A DNA stretch of 64,000 nucleotides. It comes from Pseudothermotoga sp. GTDB taxonomy: Bacteria; Thermotogota; Thermotogae; Thermotogales; DSM-5069. A program made the translations under genes and the position numbers. The notes under the pieces were generated by a model. That model had not been told where the DNA came from. It saw nothing but the letters and a program-made list of their open reading frames with translations, and did not search any database. Shown piece by piece: positions 45,672-53,481 of this stretch; the stretch's first letter is position 1, and each line of letters begins with the position of its first letter. The stretch lies in the NCBI GenBank assembly GCA_025060105.1, contig JANXCS010000005.1, positions 1-64,000 of the forward strand, in the 5' to 3' direction.

Positions 45672-45702
45672 GCATACTTGTCTAATAAGTAGACAAGTAT
45701 GC
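45672..45702. promoter_or_regulatory. Operator of glycan operon 1, perfect 13-bp inverted repeat
   Basis: GCATACTTGTCTA (45672-45684), 5-bp centre, TAGACAAGTATGC (45690-45702), 25 bp upstream of the binding-protein start. A TTGTAA -35-like hexamer (minus strand, 45711-45706) directly abuts it, so a bound repressor would cover the promoter. The same sequence recurs at 51366-51390. The TTGTCTA/TAGACAA half-sites fit a GntR/FadR-type dimer. Confidence 0.85.
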
Positions 45703-45788
45703 AACTTACAATATTTATTGTACTCAGCAAAACCCCTCTCTTTCACAAGTAATGTAACATTCCTGTAAAATTTTCCGAGAAATTCGAA

Positions 45789-46814
45789 TCATCTTGGCCA
45801 CCTTTTTTCAAGCTCTAAAAGAGCAGGGAAAGTTGTGTGAGGTTCAATCTGGTACCAATAAGCCACAGAAGTGATATCATCTGTCAAAGGTTGAAAAGTT
45901 CCATCAGGCCACCATCCGAGAGTCTGAACTGTAACTCTCAGGGTTTTTCTGAAAAAGATTGGATCAAATATGTGCCATCTGTACATGACATGCTTTGGAA
46001 TTTGTCCTTCCTGCTTTAACCAAAGAGGATATCCCAAAAAAGGCGTTGAATAGGTTTTTCCAAAACCCCAAGCTCCTCCGAAGTAATCCTCGATGCCTGT
46101 GTAGCATATGCTCGGATTTTCCTCACCATCTATGAAGAACTTAACTTCACCTTCTCCCCACCAACCGTTTGAAAGTTGTTCCCATGCTATAACGGTTCCA
46201 ATGTACTTTCCTCTACCTTCGACACCATCTAAAATCACGTGTTGTGGATTATCTCTAGTGGTCATACTTCTACGCCACTGCGAGTGAAAGTAGGTCACGT
46301 CATTCCCAAGTTTCTTTTTAACAAAAGATATTTGGTAGAAGAAATATGGTATGTCATTCTCGCTCTGATTTTCGATTGTCATCCTCGCTCTTTTTTTGAA
46401 AGGCATGGGCCAGTACGAATTGAATCCACCAGAAGGATTCACAGAGATGGGTAAAGAGTTGACCTCAAATCTCAATCCGAAGCAATTAACAAAGAAATCT
46501 CCCAGCGGTACTTCTACAGATGGTACATTTTCATCATCCCAGTACATCCTCAAAATACAACTTCTGTAAGCTTTTTGATCTACTGTCATCCAAATGTAAG
46601 TTATGACACCAGGACCTTCAATGTCAGCCAGCAAAGTTTCCTGTTTAACCCTTAGGGAGATACATGGCCTGACTTTCCATCCTCTTCCAAGCCTTCTCGC
46701 AGGATTCTCAGGACCAGGAATCTCAAGGGCACCTCTGTTCCTGCCTCCGGTGGGATTCTCAGCTGATACGGAAAATGTCTCCGCATCGGCAAGCTTGTAA
46801 AACTCTTCAAGCAC
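45789..46814 (-). CDS. DUF2961 protein, GH172-type glycoside hydrolase
   Basis: 341 residues of the DUF2961 family, now classed as GH172, whose studied members act on alpha-D-fructofuranosides or D-arabinofuranosides. The N-terminal NPTGGRNRGALEIPGPENPA is unusual for its Gly/Pro richness but typical of the family. The core blocks DIEGPGVITYIWMT, YWDDENVPSVEVPLGDFF and GEGEVKFFIDGEENPSICY then IEDYFGGAWGF carry the acidic residues (Glu221/Glu223 and Glu242) likely to be catalytic. No signal peptide. GTG 46814 follows GAGAGGTGA, 6 nt after the MalG-type gene. It is the last gene of operon 2; the operator of operon 1 begins about 85 nt later. Confidence 0.88.
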   Translation of the reverse strand: MLEEFYKLADAETFSVSAENPTGGRNRGALEIPGPENPARRLGRGWKVRPCISLRVKQETLLADIEGPGVITYIWMTVDQKAYRSCILRMYWDDENVPSVEVPLGDFFVNCFGLRFEVNSLPISVNPSGGFNSYWPMPFKKRARMTIENQSENDIPYFFYQISFVKKKLGNDVTYFHSQWRRSMTTRDNPQHVILDGVEGRGKYIGTVIAWEQLSNGWWGEGEVKFFIDGEENPSICYTGIEDYFGGAWGFGKTYSTPFLGYPLWLKQEGQIPKHVMYRWHIFDPIFFRKTLRVTVQTLGWWPDGTFQPLTDDITSVAYWYQIEPHTTFPALLELEKRWPR

Positions 46815-46820
46815 TGAACA

Positions 46821-47663
46821 TCACCTCTCATAACCCGAAGATAGTTTTATGCCCTGAAGGAGCCACTTTTGGGCAAGAAAGTAGATCACTATGAGAGGTA
46901 TAGAAGAAAGAGTAGCTGCAGCGAGTTGAATCGGATAATCAATTGTGTATTGAGTGGTGAACATAGCTATGCCAATTTCTATCATTCTCATCTCCTTGCT
47001 CCTTGTAACTATGAGGGGCCAGAGAAAAGATTTCCATGTTCCAAGGAACGTGAAAGTTGCTACTGTGGCAAGAACAGGTTTACACAGAGGGAGCACAATC
47101 CTCCAAAATATAGTGAACTCTGAAGCTCCATCTATCCTTGCAGCATCTTCCAAACTGTTTGGGAGTGTGAGCATGTACTGTCTCATCAAAAACATTCCCC
47201 ATATGTTACCAAGCGAGGGAACTATTAAAGCTAAGTACGTGTCTATCCACCCGAGGTTGCGAAGGATTATGAACCCAGGTATTAAAGTTACAACTCCTGG
47301 TAGCATCATGAAGGCTATGAATATTCTGAAGATGAGATCCCTACCGGGAAAATAAAGCCTTGAGAGTGCATATCCTCCCATGGATACCACTACGAGTTGC
47401 CCCAGAACGACGGAAACGGCAACAAATACTGTATTGAAAATGTATCTGCCCCATGGTTGAGACTTCCACATCTCTATATAATTTTGAAATCTAGGATTGG
47501 AAGGAAACAGTTTCGGTGGAAAACTATATATCTCAAACTGCGCCATGAGAGATGAAGAAACCATGACTATGTATGGCAACAACGTTGAGATGGCTAGAAT
47601 CATTAGGATGAACATAATGAAAAGTTTCAGCAGGATTCTTACAGATTTCCTTTTTTCCCTCAT
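46821..47663 (-). CDS. Sugar ABC importer permease, MalG type (system 2)
   Basis: 280 residues, six membrane segments, EAA loop DAARIDGASEFTIFWRIVLP. It is a close paralogue of the system 1 MalG subunit: PGRDLIFRIFIAFMMLPGVV and GWIDTYLALIVPS match block by block. I use ATG 47663, which gives the same length as its paralogue and follows GGTGGTGTGA; the frame extends to 47687 without a better site. It forms the channel with the fused MalF-type protein encoded 26 nt upstream. Confidence 0.93.
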   Translation of the reverse strand: MREKRKSVRILLKLFIMFILMILAISTLLPYIVMVSSSLMAQFEIYSFPPKLFPSNPRFQNYIEMWKSQPWGRYIFNTVFVAVSVVLGQLVVVSMGGYALSRLYFPGRDLIFRIFIAFMMLPGVVTLIPGFIILRNLGWIDTYLALIVPSLGNIWGMFLMRQYMLTLPNSLEDAARIDGASEFTIFWRIVLPLCKPVLATVATFTFLGTWKSFLWPLIVTRSKEMRMIEIGIAMFTTQYTIDYPIQLAAATLSSIPLIVIYFLAQKWLLQGIKLSSGYER

Positions 47664-47689
47664 ATCACACCACCACGCACACAACAAAA

Positions 47690-49912
47690 TTAGAAATATT
47701 GCTTCCAGCTCTCTTTCCCAAAGAGTTTGAACTCAACATAAGTTAGTACAAGTAGAACTAAAAAAAGCATCCAAGATTGTGCTGCAGCATATCCCATCTT
47801 TAGTTCTATCCAAGCAGATTCCCATATGTGATAGAAGACAACATCTGTGCTCCTCAGAGGTCCACCTTGAGTCAAGACGTAAATCGGTGTGAATACTTGG
47901 AATGAACCAATCACACTGGTTACGAGCACGAAAACAGTCGTTGGTTTTAAAAGTGGAATAGTTATGAAGCGAAACTTTTGGAAAGCATTGGCTCCATCTA
48001 TGCTGGCTGCTTCATAGAAAGCTTGAGGTATGCTTTGAAGCCCTGCAAGAAAAATTATCATCTGACTTCCCAAAGATTGCCAGATAGTCATTAACATTAT
48101 GGCTATTAAAGCCGTGTTTGGGGAAGTTAGCCAAGGAATCTTCGGAATACCGAAGAATCCCAACACATAGTTCAATATACCGAATTCCTTATTCAGTATC
48201 CACCTCCAAACTATTGTGGTCGAAACACCCGCAGTTACAGCTGGTAGATAGTATACAGTGCGCAGAAGTGCCATACTTTTGGTTTGTCGGTTAACCGCGA
48301 TGGCGAGAAAAAGTGAAAGTAGCATACTGATAGGAACTTGGAGTGAGAATATTACTGTGTTTTTCATGGCATTCCAAAAGAGCTTATCTTGAAATAACTC
48401 TTTGAAGTTTTCAAACCCAACGAAAGGTTTCGCTGGATCTATCACGTTCCATCTGTGAAACGCCAAGTAAAATGAAAAAGCCACAGGACCAGCTGCCCAC
48501 CATAGGAGATGAATGAGCGCGGGAGCCAAGAAAATGTATCCGACCAACGTGGCTTTGAGGAATCGAGGATGATCGGTATTCTTTATCGAGAAACCGAGTA
48601 TCAAAACCAAAATGAAAGATACCATGATCATGACTATCCCCATGAATTTGATGTTCACCACATTGTTCACAAGCGGTGTTTTCTCTTTCAATAGAAACAA
48701 AACCTCACTCTCTTGTTTCAAACCCAGGTAAGTGTAACGGACCTTGTTTACATCCAACTCACCTATTTCAACTGTATCGATATTCCTCAGCTTCATCCAG
48801 TTTGCTAGCGTGCTGAGCACATTCTTTTTCAGCGTGGATGAAACGATATTTCTATTCTCAATCAACAGGATTTGAACGTTTAACATTTTCTTCATCTCAT
48901 CAAATTGAGTTGTTTCTAGCCAAATTTTTCCAAACCTCTTTAGAACCTTGGACATTGCTTCTGTACATTCTATGTACTCAGTTTCCAAAACCTTGGGCAT
49001 TTGAAAGACGAAAACGAACAAGATCGAAAACAACAAAGGTAAGGAATAAAAAAATAAAACACTCATAACTTTTAACTTTTTCCTCACAGTACTCAAAATC
49101 CCAAATATCAGGATTACGAAAGAAGCTGAAAATAGAAAAATATCGATGATCAGAAATTTCAGAAAAGCTTTTTGCACCTCTCGAAACTCAATAGAATTGA
49201 TGAGAAACCCTTTGATTCCCCATTCTTCAAAATCAAAAAATGGTACAGCGATCACTAATTCTCCATCTTTTGTTATCTCCGTCTCAGGCCTTTGACCTCC
49301 TGCAGCCTTTTTCAAAAGATCAGCACTCACTTGGAAACCTTCTCCAAAAACTTTTCCATCCTTCGATATGAAAAACACCTTTCTATGAATCAGATGGCCA
49401 ATCTTGGCAAAATAATCCGCAGGGAGTGTTTTGCCCACAAGGACAATTAGGTCATCACCATTGATGGTTTTGACCACCATTGCGGTTCTGATCTGTACAG
49501 CATCATCCAGAAAATAGAGGTCCGAGAGAAAAGCATAACTCTCTTCATAAAGCAATGCTTGGATCAAAGCGTCGTTGTAGAAATCTTCACTCGGTACGTT
49601 ACCAAACTCTGAAACTGAGTTTCCATCAATATCCATCCATATGGCAAATGAACAATCTTCACACATTTTGCGACCCAAACTTTCAAGATTGGAAATGGAA
49701 ATGTCCTCGTTCTTTAAAAAATCAGAGATTCTTTTTCCAAAACTATGCAGATCACTCTTTAGATAAAAAAGGCTAATCCTAGCAAGATCACTCTCTACAT
49801 CTCTTTTGTAATGAACAAATTTCGATCTGAAGTAAAAAGCTGAAAAGACGAAAATCATCACAATGAAGGATGTCGTGACCAAAATTAAGTAAGCTTTTAC
49901 TCTTTCGCTCAA
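47690..49912 (-). CDS. MalF-type sugar ABC permease with an N-terminal double sensor-like extension (system 2)
   Basis: 740 residues with the same plan as the system 1 protein. Membrane segments lie near 7-28, 252-272, 283-304 and 422-443, then a normal six-helix core from about 455 (VGYIFLAPALIHLLWWAAG) with the EAA loop EAASIDGANAFQKFRFITIP. Extracytoplasmic parts are about 29-250 and 305-420. The first shows two PAS-like strand-turn-strand units (SFAIWMDIDGNSVSEFG and KVFFISKDGKVFGEG), as in a double Cache domain, and a Cys pair (CEDC, 84-87). The second has NVQILLIENRNIVSST. The core is strongly conserved between the two copies, the extensions only weakly. TTG 49912 follows GGAGGG. Confidence 0.88.
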   Translation of the reverse strand: MSERVKAYLILVTTSFIVMIFVFSAFYFRSKFVHYKRDVESDLARISLFYLKSDLHSFGKRISDFLKNEDISISNLESLGRKMCEDCSFAIWMDIDGNSVSEFGNVPSEDFYNDALIQALLYEESYAFLSDLYFLDDAVQIRTAMVVKTINGDDLIVLVGKTLPADYFAKIGHLIHRKVFFISKDGKVFGEGFQVSADLLKKAAGGQRPETEITKDGELVIAVPFFDFEEWGIKGFLINSIEFREVQKAFLKFLIIDIFLFSASFVILIFGILSTVRKKLKVMSVLFFYSLPLLFSILFVFVFQMPKVLETEYIECTEAMSKVLKRFGKIWLETTQFDEMKKMLNVQILLIENRNIVSSTLKKNVLSTLANWMKLRNIDTVEIGELDVNKVRYTYLGLKQESEVLFLLKEKTPLVNNVVNIKFMGIVMIMVSFILVLILGFSIKNTDHPRFLKATLVGYIFLAPALIHLLWWAAGPVAFSFYLAFHRWNVIDPAKPFVGFENFKELFQDKLFWNAMKNTVIFSLQVPISMLLSLFLAIAVNRQTKSMALLRTVYYLPAVTAGVSTTIVWRWILNKEFGILNYVLGFFGIPKIPWLTSPNTALIAIMLMTIWQSLGSQMIIFLAGLQSIPQAFYEAASIDGANAFQKFRFITIPLLKPTTVFVLVTSVIGSFQVFTPIYVLTQGGPLRSTDVVFYHIWESAWIELKMGYAAAQSWMLFLVLLVLTYVEFKLFGKESWKQYF

Positions 49913-49936
49913 CTTTTAACCCTCCAACCATTTAAA

Positions 49937-49960
49937 AAGGAGGGGAAAACTCCCCTCCTT
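49937..49960 (-). terminator. Intercistronic hairpin after binding-protein gene 2
   Basis: 9-bp stem AAGGAGGGG / CCCCTCCTT (49937-49945 with 49952-49960), 6-nt loop; on the minus strand it is followed by TTTAAATGG, and the inner T's add a U-run. It touches the last base of the binding-protein stop codon. Same position as the hairpin in system 1. Confidence 0.75.
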
Positions 49961-51249
49961 CATTGCCATTCGCCTTTCTTTATAGCTTTGTCTATCTCCT
50001 CTGCAGCCCAGTCGAAGGCTTCCTTGACTGACACTCCTTTGATCAAGATACGATCAACTGCTTCAGCCCATGTTCTTTCAAACAAGGGCCTGTAGTACTT
50101 AGTTTGGGATCCAACAGGAACTCTAGCGAAACTCAACATCTTTATGAAAACTGCATCCACCTTGTTTAAAGTTGCCTGTTCTTCTGCGATCCTCTTGTTG
50201 GCAGATATGGCAAGCCCACCTTTTAAACATCTTTCTCTCTGGGCGTACTCACTAGACAACCAAGCTGCCAACTCTACAGCTAACCTCTTGTCTGCCACAT
50301 TTGCTGGAACAGCCCAACCAGATGCGTAAGTAACTGTCACGTTCTTGAATCCTGGCGCATGCGGTATCGGCGCGATTCCCACATCGATGGGTGCTCCCTG
50401 CTCTATCTGTCTTTTCACGCTCAACCAGAACCATCTTCCCGTGATCACCATACCTATTCGACCTGTAAAGAAGAGAGAAGACGCTCCACCGAGAGCAGCT
50501 GCTTCTTCTGGCGAGGGTGCGTATTTTTTCTTGAAAAGATCTACGAAGAAACTGTAGGTTTTAACGTTGGTTTCGCTGTTGAGATATCCTGTAGTATAGG
50601 TGAAATCCGGCGAGAACACTTCACCACCACCAGCCCAGAGGAGTGGCACGGCGACCCCAACCCAGCTTGGGAAAGAGAATGCCCAAACATCGACCTTTCC
50701 GTCTCCGTCTGTGTCCTTAGTCAATTTCGCAGCAGTTTCCTCAAACTCTTTCCAAGTCCAACCACTTTCTGGAGGATAAGGCACTCCAAACCTATCAAAG
50801 AGCTTCTTGTTGTAGAACACACCCACAGGGCTCGTATCCTTTGGTAAAGCGTATATGGATCTACCGGCTCTGAATATATCAACTAGCACTTCGAAATACT
50901 CGTTCAAGTTCGTTCCAGAAACGCGTTCCTCTGCGAGTCTCGACAGGTATGGAGCCAAGTTCAGCAAAAGTTTTTCTTCAGAATACCTTGGAACCATCTC
51001 GGCATCTAAGAGAAACACATCGGGAGGAGTTCCTGCTGCTATGTCTGTCAGGATCTTCTGATAGTAGTTCTGTGGTATCGGCTCGTACACCACTTCAATG
51101 TCTGGATGAGTCCTCATGAATTCCGCTAAAATCTTCTGATCCAATTCCGCCTCAAGTGCACCAGCCCAACTGCAAACTCTAAGTTTTGTTTTGCCGAATC
51201 CCACTGCGAAGATCAGAGCAACGAGGAAAACGATCAACAACCTCCTCAT
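49960..51249 (-). CDS. Sugar ABC importer binding protein, CUT1 class (system 2)
   Basis: 429 residues with a signal peptide (RRLLIVFLVALIFAVGFG). Family 1 solute-binding protein, a paralogue of the system 1 protein: TPPDVFLLDAEMVPRYSEE, ALPKDTSPVGVFYNKKLFD and TKDTDGDGKVDVWAF match its blocks. The many aromatic residues in the ligand cleft (GYLNSETNV, GRWFWLSV) are usual for sugar binders. ATG 51249 follows GAGGAGGTGCAGG. First gene of operon 2, which continues with the fused permease, MalG and GH172. No ATPase is encoded; a shared one, perhaps that of 57417-58505 or one elsewhere, must serve. Confidence 0.93.
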   Translation of the reverse strand: MRRLLIVFLVALIFAVGFGKTKLRVCSWAGALEAELDQKILAEFMRTHPDIEVVYEPIPQNYYQKILTDIAAGTPPDVFLLDAEMVPRYSEEKLLLNLAPYLSRLAEERVSGTNLNEYFEVLVDIFRAGRSIYALPKDTSPVGVFYNKKLFDRFGVPYPPESGWTWKEFEETAAKLTKDTDGDGKVDVWAFSFPSWVGVAVPLLWAGGGEVFSPDFTYTTGYLNSETNVKTYSFFVDLFKKKYAPSPEEAAALGGASSLFFTGRIGMVITGRWFWLSVKRQIEQGAPIDVGIAPIPHAPGFKNVTVTYASGWAVPANVADKRLAVELAAWLSSEYAQRERCLKGGLAISANKRIAEEQATLNKVDAVFIKMLSFARVPVGSQTKYYRPLFERTWAEAVDRILIKGVSVKEAFDWAAEEIDKAIKKGEWQ

Positions 51250-51365
51250 ACCTGCACCTCCTCAATTTTGATGTGATCACACTATCTACAGACGAACTGA
51301 CAAAAAGATTAGGAAAAACTCAGATGAGAAGAAATAAATTTAAACGAAATGAGTCATTTGATTTG

Positions 51366-51390
51366 TTGTCTACTTATTATACAAGTATGC
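51366..51390. promoter_or_regulatory. Operator of glycan operon 2, copy of the operon 1 palindrome
   Basis: TTGTCTA (51366-51372), 5-bp centre, TATACAAGTATGC (51378-51390). The right arm has one mismatch to the operon 1 arm; the left arm is shorter. On the minus strand both regions read GTTGCATACTTGT, one variable base, TA, five centre bases, then TAGACAA. It lies 117 bp upstream of the binding-protein start. Confidence 0.8.
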
Positions 51391-51424
51391 AACCGTCAAT
51401 TTTATTTTACACTGATTACATCAT

Positions 51425-51529
51425 TTACGGCAGCCTCAGAGTAACGATCGCGTGAACATTTCTAATCGAGTTACTCTCAAGAAAGTGCACGCACATGTTC
51501 AAGGATTCCTCGATTTCAGCACGTTGCAT
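51425..51529 (-). CDS. Possible small gene or remnant of 34 codons
   Basis: The frame MQRAEIEESLNMCVHFLESN continues to a TAA at 51427-51425. AAGGTGA lies about 10 nt before the ATG. Upstream codons in the same frame (PQGEKLY) also look protein-like until a stop, so it may be the tail of a decayed gene. I do not recognise it; it may be chance. Confidence 0.2.
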   Translation of the reverse strand: MQRAEIEESLNMCVHFLESNSIRNVHAIVTLRLP

Positions 51530-51603
51530 GTAAAGCTTTTCACCTTGAGGTTAAAACACCCGATCAAGTTACTCGATGTGAAGCTTTTTTGGAGGAAATA
51601 GAA

Positions 51604-53481
51604 TCACACATCAACTAAAGCTCCGAGGAACTGACTTTTGTACAATTGTGCATAAAAGCCTCCTTTTTGGAGTAACTCTTTGTGTGTACCTTTCTCTATT
51701 ATCTTTCCTTCGTTCATTACTAGTATTAGATCGGCACTCTTGATTGTTGAAAGCCTGTGCGCTATGATGAAGCAAGTTCTACCTTTCATCAATTCGTTCA
51801 TGGCTTTTTGAATGTAGACTTCCGTCAGTGTGTCAACGTTACTGGTAGCCTCGTCCAAGATCAAAATGTCCGGATTAGCTAAGAAAGCTCGTGCAATCGT
51901 TATCAGTTGTTTCTCACCGTAGGATATATTCGTGGCTTCCTCATTTATCATGGTGTCATAACCATCTGGAAGAGCCATGATGAAGTGATGCGCTTGTGCC
52001 ATCTTTGCCGCAAGTTCTATCTCTTCCTGACTGGCGTTCTCTTTCCCGTAGGCGATGTTCTCCCTGATGGTACCGTTGAACAACCATGTATCTTGCAAAA
52101 CCATACCAAAACATTTTCTCAAATGGCTCTTATGGATATCCCTGATGTCTATTCCATCCAGTTTTATGCTACCTTTCTGTATCTCGTAGAACCTCATTAG
52201 AAGGTTCACCAGCGTGGTCTTCCCAGCGCCAGTTGGACCAACTATAGCTACTCTCTGACCACTCTTTATTTCTATGTTCAAATCTTCTATCAAAGGTTTA
52301 TCTGGGACATAGCTAAAATAAACTCTTTCGAATTTGATCTCGCCCTTGGCTTTCTCAATTTTGAGAGCGGAAGGGCTCTCCGGTTTTTCCTCTTCTTCAT
52401 CGAGTATCTCAAAGACTCTTTCAGCTGCAGCTATTGTTGATTGAATCAAATTCACTATGTTGGATATCTGCACGATCGGCTGGGTGAATTGCTGAGAATA
52501 CTGTATGAAAGCTTGAACATCACCTATTGTTATAGTTCTTCTGGTGACCAAGATACCCCCAACTACAGAAACTATCACATAACCGAGGTTTCCTATGAAC
52601 CGCATCAGGGGCATGATCATACCCGAAAGAAATTGGGCTTTGTAACTCGCATCACAGAGTTGCTCGTTGATCTTTTCGAATTTCTCGATCGCATCCTTCT
52701 CTCTGCAGTAAGCTTTGACGACGATATGGCCTGCGTAAATTTCTTCAACGTGACCACTGAGTTCTCCGATTTTTTTCTGCTGGGTTGAAAAATGCTTCTG
52801 AGAGAACTTCGCGATGAAAACTGTCGTCAAGATGCTCAAAGGTAACGTGAGCATCGTAACACCAGTGAGCAATGGGCTTATGGTGAGCATCATGATCGTG
52901 ACACCGATTATGGAAATCACACCAGAAACGAACTGAACAAAACCTTGCTGAAGCGTCCCACTTATCAGGTCAATATCGTTTATCACACGACTCAATATCT
53001 CTCCGTGAGTCCGTGAATCATAAAACTTCAGAGGAAGTCTTGCGAGTTTCTCAGAAATTTCCTTCCTCATCTTCATAACGATTTTCTGAGAAACTCCTGC
53101 CAAGATGTATTGCTGCACGTAATGTAAAAGTGCGCTCAAAACATACAGAATACTCACTTGAATCAATATTTTCGCGACATATGAGAAGTTTATCCTTGCA
53201 CCAGGCAACCTCAACATCTTCATCATTACACCACGAAAGATTTCCGTTGTTGCTCGGCCAAGAATTTTTGGAGCTATTATTGTGAGTACAGTTGCGGTGA
53301 TTGTCAAGGCGAGAACGATCGCTATTGGAAAAAGGTAAGGCCTGAGGTAAGTTATCAACCTTTTCAATGTTCCTTTGAAATCTTTAGCCTTCTCCGCTGG
53401 CCCTGTAAAAGCTGGGCCACCAGGTCTTGGGCCTCTAGCTGGAAATGGTCCGAGTCGAGCGGTTTTCCTTTCATCTGTCAC
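51604..53481 (-). CDS. Heterodimeric ABC exporter subunit, TM288-like
   Basis: About 625 residues: a Pro/Gly-rich N-terminal tail (PFPARGPRPGGPAF), six membrane helices (about 45-345) and an ABC domain. Walker A is GPTGAGKTTL, Walker B ILILDEATSNVD has the catalytic Glu, and the switch His is in FIIAHRLSTI. Its signature motif is NISYGEKQ instead of LSGGQ. Together with the partner, this gives one complete and one degenerate ATP site, as in T. maritima TM287/TM288, a multidrug-type exporter. I use GTG 53481 behind GGAGGTG; it overlaps the partner stop by 11 nt. The pair lies under a MarR regulator, which suggests drug or toxic compound efflux. Confidence 0.93.
   Translation of the reverse strand: MTDERKTARLGPFPARGPRPGGPAFTGPAEKAKDFKGTLKRLITYLRPYLFPIAIVLALTITATVLTIIAPKILGRATTEIFRGVMMKMLRLPGARINFSYVAKILIQVSILYVLSALLHYVQQYILAGVSQKIVMKMRKEISEKLARLPLKFYDSRTHGEILSRVINDIDLISGTLQQGFVQFVSGVISIIGVTIMMLTISPLLTGVTMLTLPLSILTTVFIAKFSQKHFSTQQKKIGELSGHVEEIYAGHIVVKAYCREKDAIEKFEKINEQLCDASYKAQFLSGMIMPLMRFIGNLGYVIVSVVGGILVTRRTITIGDVQAFIQYSQQFTQPIVQISNIVNLIQSTIAAAERVFEILDEEEEKPESPSALKIEKAKGEIKFERVYFSYVPDKPLIEDLNIEIKSGQRVAIVGPTGAGKTTLVNLLMRFYEIQKGSIKLDGIDIRDIHKSHLRKCFGMVLQDTWLFNGTIRENIAYGKENASQEEIELAAKMAQAHHFIMALPDGYDTMINEEATNISYGEKQLITIARAFLANPDILILDEATSNVDTLTEVYIQKAMNELMKGRTCFIIAHRLSTIKSADLILVMNEGKIIEKGTHKELLQKGGFYAQLYKSQFLGALVDV

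Larger units (their letters stand above)
51250..51603. other. Regulatory gap upstream of glycan operon 2
   Basis: It contains the operator at 51366-51390, a TTGACG -35-like hexamer at 51399-51394 (minus strand) at the same offset as the one in operon 1, a 34-codon minus-strand frame (51425-51529), and a pair of similar segments, ATCGAGTTACTC near 51464 and ATCAAGTTACTC near 51563. I see no strong terminator for the exporter operon that ends at 51604. Confidence 0.6.
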
